NCBI GenBank assembly: GCA_963765265.1
Contig: CAVXVN010000008.1
Coordinates: 1-64,000, forward strand
Reading direction: 5' to 3'
Length of the DNA: 64,000 nucleotides
Source of the DNA: Bacillus_BD sp963765265
Lineage (GTDB): Bacteria > Bacillota > Bacilli > Bacillales > Cytobacillaceae
Both the position numbers and the translations under genes were made by a program. Below the pieces are notes generated by a model. The model had not been told where the DNA came from and ran no database searches. It was given only the letters and a program-made list of their open reading frames with translations. Positions within the stretch are counted from its first letter, which is position 1, and each line of letters starts with the position of its first letter. This document shows positions 17,711 to 27,009 of this stretch, piece after piece.

Positions 17711-18310
17711 TCATTTAAACCAGCCTTTTTCTTTCGAACGTGTAATTGCTTCAATTCGATTCTTCACTTCAAGTTTATCTAAAATAGTAGATATATAGTT
17801 TCGAACCGTTCCTGATTTAATAGAAAGTTCATCTGCTATTTCATTGGTATTCTTCCCGTGTGCAACTAATTCTAAAACTTCCTTTTCTCGTTCAGTAAGT
17901 GGATTTTCTTCGCTATAAAAATCATCCATAAGTTCTGGGGCATACACTCTTTTCCCAGTCATAACACTACGAATGGTTTTAGCTAATTCCTCACTTGGAC
18001 TGTCTTTGAGTAAATATCCACTAACTCCTGCTTTGATTGCACGTTGAAAGTAACCTGCACGCGCAAAAGTAGTTAAGATAATAAACTTACACCCTTGATC
18101 TTTTAATTCTTCTGCAGCATCAAGTCCACTTTTTATGGGCATTTCAATATCCATTACACAGATATCTGGTTGTAATTTGTGAACAAGAGCAATAGCCTCT
18201 TCTCCATTTCGCGACTTTCCTACAACCTCCATATCTTCCTCAAGATTGAGGAGAGAGCCTAAAGCTCCTAACATCATTTGTTGATCTTCTGCAATCACAA
18301 TTCTTATCAT
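17711..18310 (-). CDS. desR: DesR-like response regulator (NarL/LuxR type)
   Basis: A 199-residue regulator: receiver with phospho-acceptor in ICVMDIEMPIKSG (about residue 54), Thr in LTTFARAGY, Lys in LKDSPSEE, and a LuxR-type HTH (PLTEREKEVLELVAHGKNTNEIADELSIKSGTVRN, split motif). Its start overlaps the desK stop (ATGA), and the desaturase gene lies upstream, exactly the des-desK-desR order of B. subtilis. It should activate des when phosphorylated by DesK at low temperature. Confidence 0.9.
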   Translation of the reverse strand: MIRIVIAEDQQMMLGALGSLLNLEEDMEVVGKSRNGEEAIALVHKLQPDICVMDIEMPIKSGLDAAEELKDQGCKFIILTTFARAGYFQRAIKAGVSGYLLKDSPSEELAKTIRSVMTGKRVYAPELMDDFYSEENPLTEREKEVLELVAHGKNTNEIADELSIKSGTVRNYISTILDKLEVKNRIEAITRSKEKGWFK

Positions 18311-19440
18311 AAGGTTTCCTCCTCTTCTTGTTTTACAAAATTAGGTACTCGAATGGTGACAGTCGTCCCATTTTTCGAAACCATTTCAAGAGTTCCATTT
18401 ACAAACTCCAATCGTTCTTTCATTCCGATCAACCCATTGCCTTCATCAAAATACTTCTGGGAATCGATGCCCTTTCCATTATCAGAAACCGCAATGACAA
18501 TTTCAGTAACTGTCTGATGAATTGAAATCCGACATTTTGTTGCTTTACTATGCTTGACGACATTATTTACAGATTCTTTCAAGCACATACTCAGAATGTT
18601 TTCAACAAACACAGGAACATTTGTTAAAGCTATTTCCTGCTCTTTTACAAATTTTATTTCTGCCGCTTTCAAAATTTGTTCAACTTGTATCATTTCCTCG
18701 TTTAAGCGAATACCACGCATATCTGATACCATTAACCGCACTTCTTTTAAAGCTGTTCTTGCCGTTTGTTGAATATCCTTCAGTTCTACTCGAGCCTGTT
18801 TAGGATCTTTCGCAATAATTTTTCCTGCTAAATCACTTTTCAATCCAATAAGTGAGAGCTTTTGACCTAATGTATCATGAAGATCACGAGCAATCCGCTG
18901 CCGCTCCTCTTGAACCATTAAATCAGAAATCCGCTTATTAGCAAATTCCAGTTGTGCCTCAAGTTTCTCACGTTTTTTTCGATTATAAATATTAAATGGT
19001 AGAAGAATGATACTAATCCATATGATAATAACAAAAGGCAATTGTTTTAGAAACAATTCATTTTGTACAACAAAATTGAAATTAATTGCGATCGAGGCGC
19101 CTACTAACTGAATAATATAAAAGGTTATAAAAGCAGGCCATTTCTTCAGATTACCAATTAAATAGGCAAGAAAAAATGAAAAATAGACATAATCTAAGTA
19201 GATGGTCATAATGATTGAAATGATAATCAAAAAGGATGTCCATACGTATTTCACCCATCCATTTGAAATAAACGAAATTCGATATAGGATAAAAAAGAAA
19301 ATGGATAATATAATGCCGGTTACAATTTCAATTGTTGATGACCATTGAAAAATAAAATAGAAAGGTAAAATGGCAAACAATGCCCACATATAAGGCGAAA
19401 CACCTGTACTACTTTGAAATAATTGTATTCTTTTCATCAT
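18307..19440 (-). CDS. desK: DesK-like membrane thermosensor histidine kinase
   Basis: A 377-residue kinase with about five N-terminal membrane segments (residues about 10-150), a coiled linker (NRKKREKLEAQLEFANKRI), the HisKA_3 phosphorylation helix RQRIARDLHDTLGQKLSLIG and an HATPase_c domain (SVNNVVKHSKATKC, VSDNGKGID, GNGLIGMKERLE). DesK senses membrane order and switches between kinase and phosphatase on DesR. ATG 19440 lies seven bases after GAGG. Four-base overlap with desR. Confidence 0.9.
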   Translation of the reverse strand: MMKRIQLFQSSTGVSPYMWALFAILPFYFIFQWSSTIEIVTGIILSIFFFILYRISFISNGWVKYVWTSFLIIISIIMTIYLDYVYFSFFLAYLIGNLKKWPAFITFYIIQLVGASIAINFNFVVQNELFLKQLPFVIIIWISIILLPFNIYNRKKREKLEAQLEFANKRISDLMVQEERQRIARDLHDTLGQKLSLIGLKSDLAGKIIAKDPKQARVELKDIQQTARTALKEVRLMVSDMRGIRLNEEMIQVEQILKAAEIKFVKEQEIALTNVPVFVENILSMCLKESVNNVVKHSKATKCRISIHQTVTEIVIAVSDNGKGIDSQKYFDEGNGLIGMKERLEFVNGTLEMVSKNGTTVTIRVPNFVKQEEEETL

Positions 19441-19521
19441 AATCAAACCTCTTCTATTAAACTGGATTTTTACTTAATACCATCATATCAAAAGAAAAGA
19501 AGGAAGTCGTTAAACTTCCTT

Positions 19522-20550
19522 TCACTCAAGTGCTTTTTGAGCAATCCTTTGTCTTGCAGTACTGTTTTTAATCGCATGGAAACGAACAAATTGTTTACTT
19601 TCTTCATCCCATAAACGATATTTTATTGCCCGTAGACTCTTACCAATTGTTACGGTTGGAACAGATTTTAATGGCAGATGATGATTATGGATTTCTTCAA
19701 GATGGTAATTCGGAACTCTTGGACTTAAGTGATGAACATGGTGGTAGCCTATATTACCAGTAATCCATTGAAGCCATTTGGGTAACTGATAGAAAGAACT
19801 ACCTTCTATGGCTGCTTTCACAAAATCCCATTCTTCTTCGTTTTCAAAATAAGAATCTTCAAAATGATGTTGAACATAAAACAGCCAAATTCCAAGAAAA
19901 CCCGCAATAAAAAGCATCGGACCTTGTATCAATAAAAAGTCTTGCCAACCAATGATCCCACACATCAATCCATATAAAAAAACAATGGAAAGATTGATTA
20001 AATAGGTATTCATCCTTTCTTTTTTTCGAGCGCCTTTTCGATTGAATCGATTTGTAATCAAAAACAAGTAAATAGGACCAAAACCAAACATAACAAGTGG
20101 ATTACGATAGATACGATAGCCTAGTCGCTGCCAAAAAGAGGCCATCTCATATTCTTTTACGGTCATAACCCAAATGTCTCCAACCCCTCTTTTATTTAAA
20201 TTACCACTTGTTGCATGATGGACATTGTGACTATGACGCCATTGACGAAAAGGAAACAACGTGATGATTCCTGAAATCGTTCCGAGCACTTCGTTTGCGT
20301 TTTTGTTGTTAAAAAAGGATTGATGACAGCAGTCATGAAAGATAATAAATATTCTTATCACAAAGCCAGCAGCTATCACAGTCAATCCAAAAGTTAAGAA
20401 ATAGGAAACTGATAAGCTTTGATAAGCAAGATACCATAGGAGAAAAAAAGGAACAAATGTATTTGTGATTTGCCACAAGCTTCCTTTCATATTCGATTTC
20501 TCGTATGGAAGGATTGTTTTTCTAAGTTCCTTCTGCCTTTCTTTTGTCAT
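19522..20550 (-). CDS. des: Membrane acyl-lipid desaturase
   Basis: Introduces cis double bonds into membrane phospholipid acyl chains (delta-5 in B. subtilis) to restore fluidity in the cold. The 342-residue protein has four to six membrane segments and the three histidine boxes of diiron desaturases: HDCCHQ, HNVHH and HHVHH. It precedes desK by about 80 bp, with a weak hairpin in between (GGAAG/CTTCC, 19508-19522). On the minus strand upstream there is a TATAAT with nearby TGACAATTATGAC, which could be part of a DesR operator; this is tentative. Confidence 0.92.
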   Translation of the reverse strand: MTKERQKELRKTILPYEKSNMKGSLWQITNTFVPFFLLWYLAYQSLSVSYFLTFGLTVIAAGFVIRIFIIFHDCCHQSFFNNKNANEVLGTISGIITLFPFRQWRHSHNVHHATSGNLNKRGVGDIWVMTVKEYEMASFWQRLGYRIYRNPLVMFGFGPIYLFLITNRFNRKGARKKERMNTYLINLSIVFLYGLMCGIIGWQDFLLIQGPMLFIAGFLGIWLFYVQHHFEDSYFENEEEWDFVKAAIEGSSFYQLPKWLQWITGNIGYHHVHHLSPRVPNYHLEEIHNHHLPLKSVPTVTIGKSLRAIKYRLWDEESKQFVRFHAIKNSTARQRIAQKALE

Positions 20551-20791
20551 ACTTTTGAGTCACTCCTTATTGTTTTCATTTCTTCTTCAACGTACGATTT
20601 CCAATAGTTAAGTCTAATTATATGTAATGAAATAGAGCATTGAAGTCATAATTGTCACCTTAAGAAAAAATAGTCCTATTTATTCTCACTTATCAAATAG
20701 TTTGTTCAAAGTAAGTTAAATTATGTTTATAAAAACTCTGTTAAGAAAACAAATCATCATAATCACTTTCTCTATTAAAAAATGATATAAA

Positions 20792-20820
20792 AAAACCTTG
20801 CCGCAATGCGACAAGGTTTC
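20792..20820 (-). terminator. glnA terminator
   Basis: AACCTTG/CAAGGTT stem, followed by T7 on the minus strand, 7 bp after the glnA stop. Confidence 0.85.
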
Positions 20821-20826
20821 ATTTAA

Positions 20827-22161
20827 TTAATACATTTTCATATATTGTTCGCGTTCCCAAGGATGAACTTGTGTACGGAACATATCCCATTCAATTTCTT
20901 TTGCTTCAAGGAAGTGTTCGAAAATATGACCTCCAAGAGCAGAAATGATAATTTCATTTCTTTTTAAATGACCGATTGCTTGAGCTAATGTTGCAGGAAG
21001 ATCATTAATTCCTTCTGCTATACGCTCTTCTTTATCCATTGCATAGATATTACGGTCAACTGGATCTGGAGGAGTTAATTTATTCTTCACTCCGTCAAGA
21101 CCTGCTTTTAATAAAACAGCCAAAGCTAAATATGGATTTGCTGCAGGGTCAACGCTGCGGACTTCTACACGTGTGCTTAAACCACGTGAAGCTGGAATAC
21201 GGATTAATGGCGAACGATTACTTGTTGACCAAGCTACATAACATGGTGCTTCATAACCAGGGACTAAACGTTTATATGAATTGACTGTTGGATTTGTGAT
21301 GGCAGTAAAAGCTTCAGCATGTTTTACAATTCCCGCAATAAATTGGCGAGCTGTTTCACTTAATTGCAAGTCAGCTTTTGGATCAAAAAATGCATTTTCC
21401 GCGTTTTTAAATAGCGACAAGTTACAGTGCATCCCAGATCCGTTTACTCCAAACAATGGTTTTGGCATAAAGGTTGCATGTAAACCATGCTTACGAGCAA
21501 TCGTTTTGACCACTAATTTAAATGTTTGGATATAGTCACATGCTGTAATAGCATCTGCATATTTAAAGTCAATTTCGTGTTGTCCTGGAGCTACTTCATG
21601 GTGTGATGCTTCAATTTCAAAGCCCATCTCTTCAAGTTCAAGGACAATATCCCGACGGCAGTTTTCACCAAGATCGGTTGGTGCTAAGTCGAAGTAGCCA
21701 CCACTATCATTTAATTCTAGAGTTGGTTCCCCTTTTTCATCTAGCTTAAACAGGAAGAATTCAGGCTCAGGTCCTAAGTTAAAATCTGTGAATCCTAGGT
21801 CTTCCATTTCCTTCAATACACGTTTTAAGTTATTACGTGGATCCCCAGAAAATGGCGTGCCATCTGGATTATAAATATCACAAATTAGACGTGCGACCAT
21901 TCCTTTTTCAGATGTCCATGGGAACACAACAAAAGTGTCTAAGTCAGGATATAAATACATATCTGATTCTTCAATACGGACAAATCCTTCAATGGAAGAG
22001 CCATCAAACATCATTTTATTATCAAGTGCCTTTTCAAGCTGGCTTATTGGAAGTTCTACATTTTTTATAATTCCTAAAATATCCGTAAATTGCATACGAA
22101 TATATTTCACATTTTGTTCCTGACACATTGTTTTAATATCTTCTTTTGAATACTTTGGCAT
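20827..22161 (-). CDS. glnA: Glutamine synthetase, type I-alpha (copy in the glnRA operon)
   Basis: Makes glutamine from glutamate, ammonium and ATP. 444 residues with the family signatures FTDILGIIKNVE, MFDGSSIEGFVRI, NLGPEPEFFLFKLDE, HHEVAPGQHEIDFKY, NGSGMHCNLS and NPTVNSYKRLVPGYEAP, and the C-terminal MFRTQVHPWEREQYMKMY. It follows glnR by 30 bp, the normal Bacillus glnRA order, and feedback-inhibited GS acts as chaperone for GlnR. This copy keeps the residues closest to B. subtilis GlnA (for example FGVNGSGMH). The second copy lies upstream. Confidence 0.97.
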   Translation of the reverse strand: MPKYSKEDIKTMCQEQNVKYIRMQFTDILGIIKNVELPISQLEKALDNKMMFDGSSIEGFVRIEESDMYLYPDLDTFVVFPWTSEKGMVARLICDIYNPDGTPFSGDPRNNLKRVLKEMEDLGFTDFNLGPEPEFFLFKLDEKGEPTLELNDSGGYFDLAPTDLGENCRRDIVLELEEMGFEIEASHHEVAPGQHEIDFKYADAITACDYIQTFKLVVKTIARKHGLHATFMPKPLFGVNGSGMHCNLSLFKNAENAFFDPKADLQLSETARQFIAGIVKHAEAFTAITNPTVNSYKRLVPGYEAPCYVAWSTSNRSPLIRIPASRGLSTRVEVRSVDPAANPYLALAVLLKAGLDGVKNKLTPPDPVDRNIYAMDKEERIAEGINDLPATLAQAIGHLKRNEIIISALGGHIFEHFLEAKEIEWDMFRTQVHPWEREQYMKMY

Positions 22162-22191
22162 AATAATTCCCCCCTAAATATCCTTCATAAT

Positions 22192-22599
22192 TTAGTGAAA
22201 AAAGCGATGCATATCACCTTGGCGTAATGGTGTTCGATTAAATCGACCAGCATTCGTTAACTCTTTTCTTAGAAGCTTTCTAATCTCCTCGTTGCTCAGA
22301 TCCTGCTTTTGCTTAATGACTTGTTTTTGAATTTCATGTTCAAGTTTTTGCTCTTCTTTGACGGAAAAAATTTGCTTGATTCCCGCCATATTAATGCCCT
22401 GATCAATCAAATCTTTGATTTCTAACAAGGTATCAATATCATTCAAAGAAAAGAGACGACGATTTCCATCAGTTCTTGCTGGAGAAATGAGATTATGCTC
22501 TTCATAGTAACGAATTTGTCGAGCCGTTAGTTCAGTTAATTGCATCACTGTCCCAATTTGAAAAAGTGGCATTGAGCGACGAATTTGACTTCCTGTCAT
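22192..22599 (-). CDS. glnR: Nitrogen regulator GlnR
   Basis: MerR-family repressor of glnRA and other nitrogen genes, active with feedback-inhibited glutamine synthetase. 135 residues: winged helix MQLTELTARQIRYYEEHNLI with NRRLFSLNDIDTLLEI, and the GlnR/TnrA C-terminal control tail (RKELTNAGRFNRTPLRQGDM...). It has its own promoter with two operators just upstream. Confidence 0.95.
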   Translation of the reverse strand: MTGSQIRRSMPLFQIGTVMQLTELTARQIRYYEEHNLISPARTDGNRRLFSLNDIDTLLEIKDLIDQGINMAGIKQIFSVKEEQKLEHEIQKQVIKQKQDLSNEEIRKLLRKELTNAGRFNRTPLRQGDMHRFFH

Positions 22600-22646
22600 T
22601 TGTAATCTTCTCCATTTCCTTTACTTTACTTTTACTTCTTGATCTA

Positions 22647-22697
22647 ATTATATTCAGTGTAAGGTAAACTGTCAATACAATGTTATGTTTTATAACA
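22647..22697 (-). promoter_or_regulatory. glnRA promoter with two GlnR/TnrA operators
   Basis: On the minus strand TTGACA (22675-22670), a 17-bp spacer and TATAAT (22652-22647) make a consensus sigma-A promoter. TGTTATGTTTTATAACA (22681-22697) fits TGTNA-N7-TNACA exactly and lies just upstream. TGTAAGGTAAACTGTCA (22658-22674) fits with one mismatch and overlaps the -35 and spacer. The two centres are 23 bp apart, as in autoregulated glnRA promoters. Confidence 0.88.
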
Positions 22698-22711
22698 TAA
22701 AATATTAATCT

Positions 22712-22743
22712 ATAAAAAAAAGACTTCCCAACAGAAAAAGTCT
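22712..22743 (-). terminator. Intrinsic terminator downstream of the second glnA
   Basis: AGACTT/AAGTCT stem followed by T7-8 on the minus strand; separates the second glnA from the glnR promoter. Confidence 0.7.
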
Positions 22744-22752
22744 CAGTTACAT

Positions 22753-22800
22753 CCATCCTATCTAGTATCAAAAAATGAAAAATGATACTAGATAGGATGG
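22753..22800. repeat. Perfect 18-bp inverted repeat after the second glnA
   Basis: CCATCCTATCTAGTATCA and its exact complement flank a 12-nt A-rich loop. There is no T-run right after it on either strand, so it is not a plain terminator; it may protect the mRNA 3' end or be the trace of an excised element. Confidence 0.7.
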
Positions 22801-22843
22801 CACTGTGTTTAAGACATTTTCAATGGAAAGCCCTATGTTTCGA

Positions 22844-24178
22844 TTAATACATGCTCATATATTGTTCACGTTCCCAAGGATGAACTTGTGTGCGGAACAT
22901 ATCCCACTCGATTTCTTTCGCTTCAATAAAGTGTTCAATGATGTGATCTCCGAGAGCTGAAATGATCACTTCATCTTTTTTTAATTCTTCAATTGCTTCT
23001 GCTAATGATGCTGGCAAATCAGCAATTCCTTCTGCAAGACGTTCTTCTCTATCCATTGCATAAATGTTACGGTCAAGTGGTGCTGGAGGCGTCATTTTGT
23101 TTTTAATGCCCTCAAGACCTGCTTTTAACAGAACAGCTAATGCTAAATACGGATTTGCCGCAGGATCTACGCTACGTACTTCAACACGTGTACTTAAACC
23201 ACGAGAGGATGGAATTCGCACTAAAGGTGAGCGATTGCTTGTTGACCACGCTACATAACAAGGTGCTTCGTGTCCAGGTACTAACCGTTTATAGGAATTC
23301 ACAGTTGGATTCGTGATCGCTGTAAATGCAGTCGCATGTTTAACAATACCTGCAATAAATTGGCGAGCTGTATCGCTTAACTGAAGATCTGCTTTTTCAT
23401 CATAGAATACGTTTTGACCATTATTAAATAATGACAAGTTACAATGCATACCAGACCCAGCTAAACCGAAAAGAGGCTTTGGCATAAAGGTTGCATGTAA
23501 ACCATGTTTTCGTGCAACCGTTTTTACAACTAACTTAAATGTTTGAATATCATCACAAGAAGAAATAGCATCTGCATATTTGAAATCAATTTCATGTTGT
23601 CCTGGAGCATTTTCATGATGTGAAGCTTCAATATCAAAGCCCATTTCCTCAAGTTCCAGTACAATATCGCGACGGCAGTTTTCCCCAAGATCCATTGGAG
23701 CCAAATCAAAGTAACCGCCGCTATCATTCAATTCTAAAGTGGGTTGCCCTTTTTCATCTAATTTAAATAAGAAAAATTCCGGTTCAGGCCCAAGATTGAA
23801 TTCCGTAAACCCTAGTTGCTCCATTTCTTTTAATACCCGTTTCAAATTATTACGTGGGTCTCCTGCAAATGGTGTTCCATCTGGATTATAAATGTCACAG
23901 ATAAGTCGTGCAACCATACCTTTTTCTGCAGTCCATGGAAATACAACAAATGTATCTAAATCAGGATATAAATACATATCGGATTCTTCAATACGAACAA
24001 ACCCTTCAATAGAAGAACCATCAAACATCATTTTATTATCCATCGCTTTTTCAAGTTGACTAACCGGAATTTCAACATTTTTAATTGTACCTAAAATATC
24101 GGTAAACTGAAGTCGGATATATTTTACGTTTTGTTCCTCGCATATCCGCCTAATATCTTCTTTTGTGTGTTTTGCCAT
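22844..24178 (-). CDS. glnA2: Second glutamine synthetase, type I-alpha
   Basis: A 444-residue paralogue of the glnA downstream, about as conserved: FTDILGTIKNVEIP, MFDGSSIEGFVRI, NLGPEPEFFLFKLDE, HHENAPGQHEIDFKY, LAGSGMHCNLS, NPTVNSYKRLVPGHEAP and the MFRTQVHPWEREQYMSMY end. Start at ATG 24178 after GGAGG. It lies between ynbB and glnR, where B. subtilis has nothing, and has its own terminator, so it is expressed apart from glnR. I see no consensus GlnR box in the 110 bp upstream, only a poor TGTAA-N7 half-match. A recent-looking tandem duplication; whether it is regulated differently is unknown. Confidence 0.95.
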   Translation of the reverse strand: MAKHTKEDIRRICEEQNVKYIRLQFTDILGTIKNVEIPVSQLEKAMDNKMMFDGSSIEGFVRIEESDMYLYPDLDTFVVFPWTAEKGMVARLICDIYNPDGTPFAGDPRNNLKRVLKEMEQLGFTEFNLGPEPEFFLFKLDEKGQPTLELNDSGGYFDLAPMDLGENCRRDIVLELEEMGFDIEASHHENAPGQHEIDFKYADAISSCDDIQTFKLVVKTVARKHGLHATFMPKPLFGLAGSGMHCNLSLFNNGQNVFYDEKADLQLSDTARQFIAGIVKHATAFTAITNPTVNSYKRLVPGHEAPCYVAWSTSNRSPLVRIPSSRGLSTRVEVRSVDPAANPYLALAVLLKAGLEGIKNKMTPPAPLDRNIYAMDREERLAEGIADLPASLAEAIEELKKDEVIISALGDHIIEHFIEAKEIEWDMFRTQVHPWEREQYMSMY

Positions 24179-24289
24179 TTTGTATTCCTCCAAATTCTCT
24201 TATGTAATTGCCTTAACCAGTATATATGAAAGTTATTTTATTATGACTAATCACTTTAAGCAATAGTATATTTAAAAAATAAATTTATA

Positions 24290-25558
24290 TTATAGTTGAA
24301 TTAATCCCTTTTCTAATAATGAATTCAGCGCAATACAAATCGCCAATTTAACATGCGAATACGTTAAACCACCTTGCACATAGACGACATATGGAGGTCT
24401 AGTTGGTCCATCTGCGGTTAATTCAATGCTAGCACCTTGGATAAATGTTCCTGCTGCCATAATGACATCATCTTCGTAACCAGGCATATAAGCAGGATAG
24501 GGTGTTACATGTGAATTTATAGGTGATGCAAATTGAATGGCTTGGCAAAATGCAACCATTTTATCGCGATCATCAAATTGCACCGCTTGGATTAAATCCG
24601 TCCGTTTACTATCCCATTTTGGATTTGAATTCATCCCAAGACGTTCAAGCAATGCCGCTGTAAATACCGCTCCTTTTAACGATTGTCCCACAACATGTGG
24701 TGCAAGGAAAAATCCTTGATACATATCTTGCAGATTATACAAAGAAGCTCCTGCTTCTGCTCCAATTCCCGGTACTGTCAAACGATAAGAACAAGCCTCC
24801 ACCCATTTTTGTTTCCCTACAATATAACCACCCGTCTTAGCTAAGCCCCCTCCTGGATTCTTTATAAGTGAACCGGCAATTAAATCCGCTCCTACATGAC
24901 AGGGTTCCAGGTCTTCCGTGAATTCTCCATAGCAATTATCGACAAATACAACTACGTCCGTTTTGATTTCTTTAACAAATCGAATGATTTCTTCAATCTG
25001 ATCAATGGTAAAAGAAGGTCGAGCTGCATAGCCTTTCGATCGTTGAATAGCGACCACTTTTGTATTCGACTTCAGCGCTTTTGCAACTGCCTGGAAATCA
25101 AACTTTCCATCTTCTGTAATGTCAACACTGTTATATGTTATCCCATATTCCTTTAACGAACCCGTTCCTTGTCCCCGTATACCAATAATCTCCTCTAGGG
25201 TATCATATGGTTTTCCAGTTATGTATAAAAGTTCATCTCCTGGTCTTAATACACCATATAACGCAGTAGCAATGGCATGAGTACCGGAAATCATTTGTAT
25301 TCTTACAAGTCCTGCTTCGCCACCAAATACTTCCGCATAGATCTTATCTAGTGTATCTCTCCCGTAATCATCATATCCATATCCTGTGGAAGGAATAAAA
25401 TGCGAGTCACTTACTTTATGATTCTGATAACTTTTTAAGACACGAAATTGATTACGATCAATACGCTCCTCGATCTTTTCATGGATCGGTTTTATCATCT
25501 GCTCCACTTCTTCGACAAGTGGTTTTAATTCATTTCCATATTTTAATGATTGAAACAT
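24290..25558 (-). CDS. ynbB: PLP-dependent methionine gamma-lyase-like protein (YnbB, aluminium resistance family)
   Basis: A 422-residue fold-type I PLP enzyme conserved next to hflX and glnR in Firmicutes. Visible are SGTHAIATALYGVLRPGDEL, the phosphate/aspartate region VVFVDNCYGEF and the PLP lysine region DLIAGSLIKNPGGGLAKTGGY. It is named from a plant-pathology aluminium-resistance clone and related to Cys/Met metabolism enzymes, but its reaction is not established. It starts 10 bp after the hflX stop, so the two form an operon. Confidence 0.9.
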   Translation of the reverse strand: MFQSLKYGNELKPLVEEVEQMIKPIHEKIEERIDRNQFRVLKSYQNHKVSDSHFIPSTGYGYDDYGRDTLDKIYAEVFGGEAGLVRIQMISGTHAIATALYGVLRPGDELLYITGKPYDTLEEIIGIRGQGTGSLKEYGITYNSVDITEDGKFDFQAVAKALKSNTKVVAIQRSKGYAARPSFTIDQIEEIIRFVKEIKTDVVVFVDNCYGEFTEDLEPCHVGADLIAGSLIKNPGGGLAKTGGYIVGKQKWVEACSYRLTVPGIGAEAGASLYNLQDMYQGFFLAPHVVGQSLKGAVFTAALLERLGMNSNPKWDSKRTDLIQAVQFDDRDKMVAFCQAIQFASPINSHVTPYPAYMPGYEDDVIMAAGTFIQGASIELTADGPTRPPYVVYVQGGLTYSHVKLAICIALNSLLEKGLIQL

Positions 25559-25568
25559 TCTTTTCCCC

Positions 25569-26831
25569 TTAACCTTTCGCTGTATATTTTTGTAACTGCC
25601 CGTATATCGGATGATCTGCTAATGTGTATCCTTTACAGACATACAACTGCTTTTCTTCATGAAAAGCCAACTCCCTCAAAATCGTTTCATTCTTCAATTG
25701 CGAAAGCAACTTTCCTTCCGTTGATGGCACGTCCACATGATAGTCCTTCATCACTCCAATTACTTTCGTTTCCATTAATTGTTTCAATTGCTCACGGTCA
25801 TTGTCCACTAATGTACTAATCTGAATGGAATCATTTTTCGTTGACGGCACAAAATCCGGATGTTGAATATCCTTTTTATTATACACAGTTAATTGCTGTA
25901 TATGGGAAGTTTCTAATTCTTCAAGTAATTGATTGACGGTTTGCTCATGTTGGAAATAATCTGGGTTGGACGTGTCCACCACATGCAACAAAAGGTCAGC
26001 CTCCTTCACTTCTTCAAGCGTTGAACGAAATGCTGCAATTAAACTGGTTGGTAGATCTTGGATAAAGCCAACCGTATCGGTAATTAACACAGTAAATCCG
26101 CTTGGTAAAATACATTTCTTTGTCATTGGATCAAGTGTCGCGAATAATTGATTTTCTTCATAAGAGGTTGCTTCTGTTAAGCGATTAAATAAGGTTGATT
26201 TCCCAGCATTTGTATACCCGACAATGGCCACTTGGAACACATGATTTTTCTTCCTTCTTTCACGATAACGTTCACGATGCTGCACCACAACAGAAAGCTG
26301 AGATTTGATATCATGAATTCGATCCCGAATATGACGTCGATCTGCCTCTAACTTCGTTTCCCCCGGTCCTCTCGTTCCGATCCCCGCACCCAATCTCGAT
26401 AATTGTGTACCTTGACCACTAAGTCTTGGAAGTAAATATTGTAGTTGAGCCAATTCAACCTGCAGTTTACCTTCTTTTGATCTCGCTCTTTGGGCAAAAA
26501 TATCAAGGATCAATTGCGTCCGGTCTAAGATCCGCGCATCCACTTCTCTTGCAATATTTCTCACCTGGCTTGGTGATAATTCATCATTAAAAATAACTAA
26601 CTTGGCTTCCATTTCATCCACAAGAGTTTTTAGCTCTTCCACTTTCCCTTTACCAATATACGTGGCTGGCGATACACGTTCTCTTTTTTGAGTTAAGGTT
26701 GTTAAAACCTCTCCATTCGCTGTTTTCGTTAGAGATGCTAATTCATCCATTGAATAATGAAACGGTAAATCCCCTTCTTTTGTTTGACAGCCAACAAGGA
26801 TTGCTTTTTCTCTCTCCACTTTTTGCTCCAA
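25569..26831 (-). CDS. hflX: Ribosome-associated GTPase HflX
   Basis: HflX splits or rescues stalled 70S/100S ribosomes. About 420 residues: N-terminal HflX domain (YIGKGKVEELK, VIFNDELSPSQVRNI), coiled glycine-rich linker (LGAGIGTRGPGETKLEADRR), and G domain with G1 GYTNAGKSTL, G2/G3 FATLDPMT and ITDTVGFI, G4 VYNKKD. I chose TTG 26831 (MEQKVEREK) because AAGGAGG lies directly upstream and the earlier codons are A-rich leader. Confidence 0.94.
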   Translation of the reverse strand: MEQKVEREKAILVGCQTKEGDLPFHYSMDELASLTKTANGEVLTTLTQKRERVSPATYIGKGKVEELKTLVDEMEAKLVIFNDELSPSQVRNIAREVDARILDRTQLILDIFAQRARSKEGKLQVELAQLQYLLPRLSGQGTQLSRLGAGIGTRGPGETKLEADRRHIRDRIHDIKSQLSVVVQHRERYRERRKKNHVFQVAIVGYTNAGKSTLFNRLTEATSYEENQLFATLDPMTKKCILPSGFTVLITDTVGFIQDLPTSLIAAFRSTLEEVKEADLLLHVVDTSNPDYFQHEQTVNQLLEELETSHIQQLTVYNKKDIQHPDFVPSTKNDSIQISTLVDNDREQLKQLMETKVIGVMKDYHVDVPSTEGKLLSQLKNETILRELAFHEEKQLYVCKGYTLADHPIYGQLQKYTAKG

Positions 26832-27009
26832 AAAAAAACCTCCTTCATCCATTTTTCTCATCATATCAAACAAAGGAAAGGAACTCTAATTTTCTTATAA
26901 TCATTCTGAATCATGTCGATATATTTCCTATCCTATGATAAAAATAATGAAGTATGAGTCCCTGTTTCCTAGTAATAAACAAAAAAATAATGAAAAGGTG
27001 ATCATTCAG

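Noticed and set aside
24194..24289. GlnR box upstream of the second glnA
   Set aside because: Only TGTAATTGCCTTAACCA, which misses the conserved right half, was found.
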